From Candidatus Colimorpha enterica (lineage in GTDB: Bacteria > Bacillota > Clostridia > Oscillospirales > CAG-272): a DNA stretch of 10,467 nucleotides. The stretch is taken from assembly GCA_000433515.1 (NCBI GenBank), contig FR891156.1, forward strand, positions 14,935 to 25,401, written 5' to 3'. Of the stretch, positions 5,070-10,467 are shown one piece after another. The stretch's first letter is position 1, and the number at the start of each line of letters is the position of its first letter. The notes beneath the pieces were generated by a model that saw only the letters and a program-made list of their open reading frames with translations, had not been told where the DNA came from and searched no databases. Position numbers and translations under genes: made by a program.

Positions 5070-7341
5070 TACTGCCGTGTTTCTTCTTCCGTTTTCTGCG
5101 TCTTCTCTGCGCCCCTGAGACGAGTATGAGGGTAAGGATCACAGCTGCGGCTGTACTCAGGGCGATAATGATAATCAGCGTGAAAATCCGCCATGCTTTT
5201 GCCGACGGATCGGAGGAGCAGAGCTTTATGTCGGATACATCAAGCCAGAGGTCAGAGTCTTTCTCCGAGCCGCCGCGTACCCAAAGCTTCAGCTTTCCGT
5301 TTTCAAGACCTTCCGCAGCATCTCCGACAGGGAAATACAGCTCTGTCCATTCGTTGCAAATGAGCGTTGAGGTACAGTCGACCATTACGTCCCCGCCGTT
5401 CTTTGCGCCGGTAATGATAAGCCTGAAGTCAACTGCGGTTGCGTATGAGACAGTGCGGACGCGGACCGAAATGTAATCGGCTGAGGCAAGTCTTGTCATG
5501 TCAGAGAGAGTGCATCCGATTCCCATGTATTCGACCGGTGCAATGTTTATCAGCCGGGCGCGCAGAAATTTCCGTTCGTCTTCTTCAAGAAGCTCAAGAT
5601 ACTGTGAATTGTCCGAGGGATAAAACGAATATGTGCTCTCGGAAAAATCAAACAGGATGTCTTTCTTTCCCACGGCATCGGGACCGGGGGCTGCTGTGCC
5701 GCTTATACGGATACGCCTCCGGCTGCAATCTGCCGTGCCGGTCAGCTCTTCGGCAGAGGAAACCGGGAGCAGGGATATAAGGGAAGATATCACGTCGCTG
5801 CGCTGCTCGGAAACAAGGTCAACTGCGGCGATTACCGAGCGTATCTTTTTTTCATGCTTCGGAGCCAGAAACTGCTCCGACGACGTATAAATTCCGTAAT
5901 TAAGACCGGACTCACCGGAGTGATCGACATGGCGGTGCCAGATAAAGGCCTCTATAAGGTCATTATTTGCGGCAGTATAGTATGCATAGGCATAACCTGC
6001 CGCCTGGAGTGCCTCGGATTCGGTACCGTATTTGCCGTCAAGACCGAACTCACCGATTATCGCGCGCCGTGGTTCTCCGTTGTAAAGCATGGCATCGTTT
6101 TTAAGAAGGTCGGTGAAGATATTCAGATTCTTCATCGACAGGAATTCGGTGCTGGCGGAATCGACGGCAAATCTGTCGTTCCAGTAGTCGGTCATTCCGA
6201 GCAGGGAAGGATAGGGATTTATCGACACGCCGAATCCGACATCATAACAGTTTTCGGAAAGAAAGAGAAGAAACTCTCTTGCGCCGATCGTTTCGGCACT
6301 CTCGATTCTTGTTCTCCAGACGTTTGATACCGACGTGTAGATCCTTGCATTTGAATATGCCAGCCGCGCCGCAGTGTCGGCTGTTCTCAGAAGCGTTGCG
6401 CAGGCAGTCATGTATTCGGTTTTGTCGCTCATTCCCGCGTTATTTGACTCTGCCTGATTATTTACCTCATATCCGACGATATAACTGCCGCAGAAACCGT
6501 ACATACCCGTTTCGTCCGTGTAGCGTGAGGCAAGAAAATTAATGTATGCCGCCGCACGGTTGACATATGACGGGTCGCTGACGTTAAGTGCATATGCGCT
6601 TGAGGTCGTATTGACTGCATCGGGGTAATAGAGCGACTCCGGAGCGGAAGTATCGAACGTCAGAATCAGGTTCATATAGATATGGATCCCGGCATCGGTC
6701 AGCGTCTTTATCCGGTAATCAAGCATAGAAAGAGCCGATTTGTCTATAAGATATTCCTTGCTTCCGAAAACAAATGCGTCAGCTTTTTCGGAGCTGTCGG
6801 AGAAAAGATCACTGAGGCTTACATTTATGACAGTGTGCTTTATCCCGAGAAGCTGTGCGTCTGAGGTCAGCTGAACCTGAAGCCCTTTTTTTGATGTGAT
6901 CTGCGGGTACGGGTGGTTTCGCTCCGAGAGCATCGTGATATCGTCAATATATTCCGGTTTTCCGAGCGGTCTGTATCCGCCGTTTCCGTCAGCTCCGGCT
7001 ATGAGATATGAATAGAGCGGAGCTGTTTTATCGGTTTTGTCGAAGGAAAGCGTAAAAACCGATTTCCCCGCCTCTGCACTGACGGAAGCCGCCGGAATGA
7101 ATCCATCAAGTTTACCGGTATTGCCGGGCGGAAGGCGAAAAAGGTACAGTCTGTCGTTTCCGGAGGCAAAGCTATCAGAAATGCTGACCGAAACAGAGAC
7201 GCTGTCGCAGTTGTCCGACAGTGCTACAGCTTCTATCAGGGCACCTGTTTCCTCGTCATCGGCACTTACCGGTGACAGAAGCAGAAGTGCGGCGATAAGA
7301 ACCGCAAAAGCCGTTATTATTTTCTTCAGATTCACGCTCAC
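4969..7341 (-). CDS. Exported DUF5722 glycosidase-like protein with C-terminal membrane anchor
   Basis: A 790-residue surface protein. A signal peptide (about 1-27, ending SPVSA) is followed by a beta-rich domain (about 30-135). A probable TIM-barrel region (about 148-540) resembles DUF5722, with its typical opening KKGLQVQLTSDAQLLGIKH (151-169). Within it GYEVNN (290-295, E292) and IIGEFG (428-433, E431) sit where clan GH-A glycosidases have acid/base and nucleophile glutamates. A beta-sandwich, carbohydrate-module-like region (about 545-710) is followed by one transmembrane helix (about 717-742), a basic stop-transfer run (RRRRKRKKK) and a polar tail. The start is GTG at 7341, with GGAGG 6 bases upstream; the longer frame from ATG 7380 begins inside a hairpin. 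It lies downstream of tpiA on the same strand and overlaps cwlD by 101 bp at its 3' end. Substrate unknown; glycosidase activity is inferred. Confidence 0.85.
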   Translation of the reverse strand: MSVNLKKIITAFAVLIAALLLLSPVSADDEETGALIEAVALSDNCDSVSVSVSISDSFASGNDRLYLFRLPPGNTGKLDGFIPAASVSAEAGKSVFTLSFDKTDKTAPLYSYLIAGADGNGGYRPLGKPEYIDDITMLSERNHPYPQITSKKGLQVQLTSDAQLLGIKHTVINVSLSDLFSDSSEKADAFVFGSKEYLIDKSALSMLDYRIKTLTDAGIHIYMNLILTFDTSAPESLYYPDAVNTTSSAYALNVSDPSYVNRAAAYINFLASRYTDETGMYGFCGSYIVGYEVNNQAESNNAGMSDKTEYMTACATLLRTADTAARLAYSNARIYTSVSNVWRTRIESAETIGAREFLLFLSENCYDVGFGVSINPYPSLLGMTDYWNDRFAVDSASTEFLSMKNLNIFTDLLKNDAMLYNGEPRRAIIGEFGLDGKYGTESEALQAAGYAYAYYTAANNDLIEAFIWHRHVDHSGESGLNYGIYTSSEQFLAPKHEKKIRSVIAAVDLVSEQRSDVISSLISLLPVSSAEELTGTADCSRRRIRISGTAAPGPDAVGKKDILFDFSESTYSFYPSDNSQYLELLEEDERKFLRARLINIAPVEYMGIGCTLSDMTRLASADYISVRVRTVSYATAVDFRLIITGAKNGGDVMVDCTSTLICNEWTELYFPVGDAAEGLENGKLKLWVRGGSEKDSDLWLDVSDIKLCSSDPSAKAWRIFTLIIIIALSTAAAVILTLILVSGAQRRRRKRKKKHGSTKFRNRQVQRQPQDIVSSDNPAAQEDQPPSDLK

Positions 7342-7346
7342 ACCGT

Positions 7347-7353
7347 ACCTCCG
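7347..7353 (-). promoter_or_regulatory. Ribosome binding site deciding a GTG start
   Basis: CGGAGGT on the - strand (7353 to 7347), with 6 bases between GGAGG and GTG at 7341. A second in-frame GTG at 7335 would be 12 bases away. The ATG at 7380 has no site and lies within the hairpin loop at 7377-7384. Confidence 0.75.
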
Positions 7354-7355
7354 AT

Positions 7356-7393
7356 AATTAACAATAAGGGATGCCGACATTGACCGGCATCCC
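7356..7393 (-). terminator. Terminator-like hairpin between tpiA and the DUF5722 gene
   Basis: A perfect 9-bp stem (GGGATGCCG/CGGCATCCC, 7393-7385 with 7376-7368) has an 8-base loop. It is followed on the - strand by TTATTGTTAATT, a T-rich but interrupted tail. It ends the pgk-tpiA transcript, probably incompletely, since only about 26 bases separate it from the next start codon and no promoter is visible there. Confidence 0.65.
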
Positions 7394-7408
7394 CAGTTTT
7401 CACTTTAA

Positions 7409-7429
7409 CGCAGTAACAGAATTACTGCG
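7409..7429 (-). repeat. Perfect inverted repeat across the tpiA stop codon
   Basis: CGCAGTAA and TTACTGCG (7409-7416 and 7422-7429) are exact reverse complements around a 5-base centre. The TAA of tpiA is inside one arm. There is no T run after it, so it is not a plain terminator. It may be an mRNA 3'-end stabilising hairpin or an operator. Confidence 0.6.
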
Positions 7430-8189
7430 CAGCGTCAACGATTGCCGTGAAATCAGCTGCCTTGAGGGAAGCGCCGCCGATAAGACCGCCGTCAACGTTG
7501 TATTTTGCAAGCAGTTCAGCCGCATTTCCGGGCTTCATGGAGCCGCCGTACTGGACGGTGACTGCCTCTGCGACGTCCTTTCCGTACTTTTCGGCAAGAA
7601 CGCTTCTGATTATGCCGCAGACCTCATCAGCCTGATCGGAGGTAGCGGTTCGTCCGGTGCCGATAGCCCAGACCGGCTCGTAAGCGATAATGACCTTCTT
7701 TACATCGTCCGCGGAAACATCGAGAAGCGCGATCTTTGTCTGAGCCGAAACGGTTTCAGCGGTCACGCCCTGATCTCTCTCGGAAAGAAGCTCGCCGACG
7801 CAGAGTATGGGACGGAGCCCGGCAGCAAGAGCAGCCTTAAGGCGGAGATTGACGGTTTCGTCAGTCTCGCCGAAGTACTGTCTTCTCTCGCTGTGACCGA
7901 TAACGACGTATTCAACACCGCACTCGACAAGCATATCGGCTGAAATTTCCCCGGTGTATGCGCCGTTTTTCATGAAGTGAACGTTCTGCGCTCCGACTTT
8001 TATGTTTGTACCCTTTGCCGCTTCGACTGCCGCAGGAATGTCAACGAAGGGAACGCAGACGATAATGTCGCATCCGTTTTTGCCCTCAACGGCGGGAATA
8101 AGCTCGGAAATGAGCTTCTTTGCCTCTGACGGGGTCATGTTCATCTTCCAGTTGCCGGCGATAACGGCTTTTCTTGTTGCTTTGTTCAT
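7422..8189 (-). CDS. tpiA: Triosephosphate isomerase
   Basis: Interconverts dihydroxyacetone phosphate and glyceraldehyde 3-phosphate in glycolysis; cytosolic, 255 residues, normal length. Active-site residues are visible: N13 and K15 in AGNWKMN, H99 in VVIGHSERR, and the catalytic E171 in AYEPVWAIGTG, whose following residues form the flexible phosphate-gripping loop. Phosphate-binding YGGSMKPGNA (214-223) and GGLIGGASL (234-242) are also intact. It starts at an ATG 26 bases after the pgk stop, with AAAGGT (8206-8201) about 11 bases upstream, a long spacing. It is the second gene of the pgk-tpiA operon and presumably uses the pgk promoter. Two hairpins follow its end. Confidence 0.98.
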   Translation of the reverse strand: MNKATRKAVIAGNWKMNMTPSEAKKLISELIPAVEGKNGCDIIVCVPFVDIPAAVEAAKGTNIKVGAQNVHFMKNGAYTGEISADMLVECGVEYVVIGHSERRQYFGETDETVNLRLKAALAAGLRPILCVGELLSERDQGVTAETVSAQTKIALLDVSADDVKKVIIAYEPVWAIGTGRTATSDQADEVCGIIRSVLAEKYGKDVAEAVTVQYGGSMKPGNAAELLAKYNVDGGLIGGASLKAADFTAIVDAAQ

Positions 8190-8215
8190 TCTATATCAAG
8201 ACCTTTCGGTAATAA

Positions 8216-9403
8216 TCAATCCTTATCCATCAGGCAGGCAATTCCGGGGAGCTCAAGGCCCTCAAGGAATTCGAGGGATGCACCGCCTCCTGTGGAGATG
8301 TGGGTCATCTTATCGGCAAATCCGAGCTTTTCAATCGCAGCCGCAGAGTCTCCGCCGCCGATGATGGAGACAGCGTTGCTCTCGGCAACAGCGGTAGCCA
8401 CGCCGCAGGTTCCGGCAGAGAACTTATCCCACTCGGAAACTCCCATCGGACCGTTCCATACAACGGTGCCGGCGCCCTTGATCGCATAGCCGAAGAGAAT
8501 AACGGTTGCAGGTCCGATATCAAGACCCATATACCCGTCGGGAATATCGGCTGAATCAACGAAAAGATCGTGACAGTCGGGATCGTACCTGTCTCCGACG
8601 TGGTTGTCAACGGGAAGAAGAACCTTCACACCCTTAGCCTTTGCCTTGTTAAGCAGCTCGTTTGCAAGGTCGAGCTTGTCATCCTCACAGAGCGAGGTGC
8701 CGATCTTGTGACCGCGTGCCTTGTTGAAGGTATAAGCCATAGCGCCGCCGATGATGAGGGTGTCAACCTTCTCAATGAGGTTGTTGATGACACCGATCTT
8801 GTCGGAGACCTTTGCGCCGCCGAGAATTGCGACGAACGGGCGTTTCGGATTGCTAAGCGCGTTACCCATTATGGTGATTTCCTTCTGGATGAGGTAGCCG
8901 CATACTGCCGGGAGGTAATCGGCAACACCGGCTGTTGAAGCGTGTGCGCGGTGAGCGGTTCCGAAAGCGTCGTTTACGAAGATCTCTGCCATGGAAGCCA
9001 GCTCTTTCGCAAATGCGGGATCGTTCTTTTCCTCTTCCTTGTGGAATCTGACGTTTTCAAGAAGCATGATATCGCCGTCCCTGAGTGCGGCAGCCTTCTT
9101 ATGCGCATCCTCTCCGATAACGTCGTTTGCAAGGACAACCTCTTTGCCGAGAAGCTCGGTGAGGCGTTTTGCAACGGGAGCGAGAGAATACTTCATGTTG
9201 AACTCGCCCTTCGGCCTGCCCATGTGGGAGCAGAGAATGACCTTTGCGCCGTGAGCGGCGAGGTACTTTATTGTGGGAAGCGCTTCTCTTATGCGCTTGT
9301 CATCGGTGATGGCACCGTCAGCCATGGGGACATTGAAATCGCATCTTACCAGAACCTTTTTTCCGGAAACATCAATGTCTTCGATTGTTTTCTTATTGTA
9401 CAT
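8216..9403 (-). CDS. pgk: Phosphoglycerate kinase
   Basis: Transfers the acyl phosphate of 1,3-bisphosphoglycerate to ADP, the first ATP-yielding step of glycolysis; cytosolic monomer of 395 residues, the usual bacterial length. Conserved elements are RCDFNVP (20-26), HMGRPKG (60-66), NDAFGTAHRAHAS (144-156), the hinge-side GGAKVSDK (195-202), NGPMG (317-321) and the C-terminal GGGDSAAA (349-356) and STGGGASLEFL (370-380). After GPMGV there is serine where phenylalanine is common. The ATG at 9403 is chosen because GGAGG lies 7 bases upstream; an adjacent ATG at 9406 would leave only 4. The frame runs open to 9490, but that part is leader. No gapA precedes it; upstream is prmC with a terminator between. 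Confidence 0.98.
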   Translation of the reverse strand: MYNKKTIEDIDVSGKKVLVRCDFNVPMADGAITDDKRIREALPTIKYLAAHGAKVILCSHMGRPKGEFNMKYSLAPVAKRLTELLGKEVVLANDVIGEDAHKKAAALRDGDIMLLENVRFHKEEEKNDPAFAKELASMAEIFVNDAFGTAHRAHASTAGVADYLPAVCGYLIQKEITIMGNALSNPKRPFVAILGGAKVSDKIGVINNLIEKVDTLIIGGAMAYTFNKARGHKIGTSLCEDDKLDLANELLNKAKAKGVKVLLPVDNHVGDRYDPDCHDLFVDSADIPDGYMGLDIGPATVILFGYAIKGAGTVVWNGPMGVSEWDKFSAGTCGVATAVAESNAVSIIGGGDSAAAIEKLGFADKMTHISTGGGASLEFLEGLELPGIACLMDKD

Positions 9404-9410
9404 CATTTGA

Positions 9411-9416
9411 CCTCCG
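9411..9416 (-). promoter_or_regulatory. Ribosome binding site of pgk
   Basis: CGGAGG on the - strand, 7 bases before ATG at 9403 and 4 bases before the adjacent ATG at 9406. A small hairpin (9419-9433) ends 2 bases upstream of it. Confidence 0.75.
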
Positions 9417-9418
9417 AA

Positions 9419-9433
9419 CCGCGACCTGCGCGG
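9419..9433 (-). other. Hairpin in the pgk leader next to the ribosome site
   Basis: CCGCG-CAGGT-CGCGG on the - strand forms a perfect 5-bp GC stem. One arm (plus one base, 9418-9423) is also complementary to 9466-9471 near the transcript start, so two exclusive folds are possible. Function is speculative. Confidence 0.4.
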
Positions 9434-9497
9434 CAAATTTATTTGAATACAGACAGTGTGTTCAGCGCGGTAAACTCCGCAAAAACTCACACCCTAT

Positions 9498-9526
9498 ATA
9501 TTATCACATTTTTTTGCAATAATCAA
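9498..9526 (-). promoter_or_regulatory. Probable promoter of the pgk-tpiA operon
   Basis: On the - strand TTGATT (9526-9521), a 17-base A-rich spacer, and TAATAT (9503-9498). An overlapping TGT-GATAAT (GATAAT at 9505-9500) gives an extended -10 alternative. The transcript would begin near 9491, giving a leader of about 88 bases. It sits directly after the prmC terminator. Confidence 0.55.
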
Positions 9527-9537
9527 TATATTATTTG

Positions 9538-9576
9538 AAAAAAACGTCCCGGATTTTCATTTTCGGGACATTTTTT
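9538..9576 (-). terminator. Rho-independent terminator after prmC
   Basis: The stem GTCCCG/CGGGAC (9569-9564 with 9551-9546) has a 12-base A-rich loop and is extended by a U-G pair and an A6/T6 pairing to 13 bp. Seven T residues follow on the - strand at 9544-9538. The symmetrical A and T tracts mean it could also act on the + strand. It lies about 65 bases after the prmC stop; the stretch between (9577-9641) shows no gene. Confidence 0.8.
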
Positions 9577-9641
9577 ATTCCGGAGGGACTTTATGCCCCC
9601 GATTTTGTGTTTTTTGCAGTCCGTCTGCGATAATATGGCAT

Positions 9642-10361
9642 TCAGCACCGGAGTATCATGACCCTGTCGTTGCCGCTGTAATCCTTTTTTATCACGCATC
9701 CGCAGAGATCGCGCAGGCGCTGTCCCTGATCGAAGCCGATTTCGCATACAAGAAATCCGCCGGGTTTAATGTTCACACGATAGCTGCCGAGAAGCGTGCG
9801 GTAAAAATCAAGTCCGTCGCTTCCTCCGTCGAGTGCTATACGCGGCTCTTTAAGAACCTCCGGCTGAAGAGTGTCTATTATGCCGGAATTTATGTACGGC
9901 GGGTTTGAGGCTATTGCATCGAAAAGCGAACTGCCGAGGGCGTTTTCAGCGGTAATATCGTTCTTTATAAACGTGATCCTGTCTGAAACCCCGTTTGATT
10001 CCGCATTCACTTTTGCGACAGCAAGCGCACTCTCCGAAATATCAACCGCAACAGCGCGGCAGTCGGGACGGTGAACGAGCGTTGATATCGCGATACAGCC
10101 GGAGCCGGTGCAGAGGTCGGAAAAAAAACCGTTCGGCGGCAGATTTTTTATAAGAAACTCAACAACGTGTTCGGTTTCCGGGCGGGGAATAAGGCAGTCG
10201 GGCGAAACTTTGTAGACCTCGTCATAGAAATACCATTCACCGATGATATATGCAAGCGGTTCGCGGTTTTCAAGCCGCGTAAGAGCCGCTCTGAAAGCGC
10301 CCTCGTCCGGAAATTTTTCACGGAGGATCGATCGGTCTCTTTCCGAAATTTCAGCCGGCAT
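9642..10361 (-). CDS. prmC: Release factor glutamine N5-methyltransferase PrmC, short N-terminus
   Basis: Methylates the glutamine of the GGQ motif in peptide-chain release factors, using S-adenosylmethionine; cytosolic. From ATG 10361 it has 239 residues. The EPLAYIIG entry motif (34-41), IPRPETE (58-64), SAM-binding DLCTGSGCIA (82-91), acidic VDIS (106-109), catalytic NPPY (153-156) and EPRIAL...DGLDFYR (172-188) are all present. The family usually has about 70-80 residues before the EP(I/L)AY motif; here only 33, so the first N-terminal helices seem to be missing. The frame is open further upstream (ATGs at 10385 and 10448, then to the window edge). I prefer 10361 because it overlaps the stop of the upstream gene by 11 bases (translational coupling) and has GGAAGA nearby; the site is weak, so the start is uncertain. 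Activity call is firm. Confidence 0.9.
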   Translation of the reverse strand: MPAEISERDRSILREKFPDEGAFRAALTRLENREPLAYIIGEWYFYDEVYKVSPDCLIPRPETEHVVEFLIKNLPPNGFFSDLCTGSGCIAISTLVHRPDCRAVAVDISESALAVAKVNAESNGVSDRITFIKNDITAENALGSSLFDAIASNPPYINSGIIDTLQPEVLKEPRIALDGGSDGLDFYRTLLGSYRVNIKPGGFLVCEIGFDQGQRLRDLCGCVIKKDYSGNDRVMILRC

Positions 10362-10467
10362 TCTGATCTTCCGTTCCGGATACATCGGCGGACGGCGCGT
10401 TTTCCGGGGGGGCTCCAGTGTCTGTCTTTGGTGCTTCTTCAGTCTCATCTGAACCGGCGGGGGCGGG
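10351..10467 (-). CDS. C-terminal tail of an unidentified upstream gene (partial)
   Basis: A reading frame enters from the right edge and ends at TGA 10353-10351, giving 38 visible codons. The residues are Pro, Ala, Asp, Glu, Thr, Ser and Gly only, plus a few Lys, Asn, Val and Gln (starting PAPAGSDETEEAPKTDTG), i.e. an acidic low-complexity tail. It overlaps the chosen prmC start by 11 bases, as coupled genes do. In clostridia the gene before prmC is often a DUF1385 (YqhQ-like) membrane protein, but this tail carries no domain, so no product can be assigned. It is also possible that this frame is not coding and the longer prmC frame is used. Confidence 0.5.
   Translation of the reverse strand, partial: PAPAGSDETEEAPKTDTGAPPENAPSADVSGTEDQNAG

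Noticed and set aside
5854..6327. A 157-codon + strand frame inside the DUF5722 gene
   Set aside because: No initiation signals, and no family resemblance. The DUF5722 frame shows signal peptide, conserved motifs and membrane anchor.
7371..7943. A 190-codon open frame on the + strand antisense to tpiA
   Set aside because: It lies entirely opposite a highly conserved enzyme and its upstream hairpins, has no ribosome site, and its residues show no domain. It is a by-product of codon usage in tpiA.
8211..8220. AATAATCAAT shared with the pgk promoter region (9519-9528)
   Set aside because: Ten bases of AT-rich sequence, one copy in a gene end; probably chance, not a regulatory repeat.
8942..9538. 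A 198-codon open frame on the + strand antisense to pgk and its leader
   Set aside because: It has no ribosome site or promoter and runs through the pgk promoter region. The pgk frame is certain on the other strand.
1..10467. Mobile elements, CRISPR arrays, tRNA or rRNA, defence or toxin-antitoxin systems
   Set aside because: I looked on both strands and saw no transposase, integrase, direct-repeat array, cloverleaf or rRNA-like sequence. The gene content is ordinary chromosomal.

Overview
The window looks like a chromosomal segment of a low-to-mid GC Gram-positive bacterium. An endospore-forming Clostridia lineage is most likely, possibly a gut Oscillospirales or Christensenellales type. 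The reasons are strong GGAGG ribosome sites with frequent TTG/GTG starts, near-perfect sigma-A promoters, a CwlD-type spore-cortex amidase, RadA, an Oscillospiraceae-like DUF5722 surface protein, and prmC, pgk and tpiA of bacillus/clostridial type. No mobile element, CRISPR array, rRNA or tRNA is visible, and no gene-free stretch exceeds about 300 bases.

Layout. On the + strand, three monocistronic units come first: a small lipoprotein with a DUF4430-like domain (100-624), a secreted SIMPL/DUF541 protein (754-1350), and a CNNM/CorC-type membrane protein with CBS domains (1469-2836). Each is bounded by a hairpin terminator. The first and third have TTGACA-N17-TATAAT promoters without mismatch. 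A bidirectional terminator then separates the third gene from radA, which runs on the - strand (2881-4266). Divergent from radA is a cwlD-like amidase (4350-5069, +), preceded by a sequence resembling a mother-cell sigma-E promoter.

The rest of the window is on the - strand. Reading in transcription order from the right end: the C-terminal tail of an unidentified gene (10351-10467, partial), prmC (9642-10361), a strong terminator, pgk (8216-9403) and tpiA (7422-8189) as a two-gene glycolytic operon with its own promoter, two tandem hairpins, and a large exported DUF5722 glycosidase-like protein with a C-terminal membrane anchor (4969-7341). The 3' end of this last gene overlaps the 3' end of cwlD by 101 bp, tail to tail.

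How the genes work together. Pgk and TpiA are consecutive lower-glycolysis enzymes and are co-transcribed. PrmC (translation termination) and RadA (recombination repair) are housekeeping genes. The lipoprotein, SIMPL protein, CNNM protein, amidase and DUF5722 protein all act at or outside the membrane, but nothing shows that they form one system. I do not see a convincing new multi-gene system. The items most worth a second look are the convergent coding overlap, the candidate sporulation promoter, the hairpin pair upstream of the DUF5722 gene, and the short PrmC N-terminus overlapping the upstream gene.
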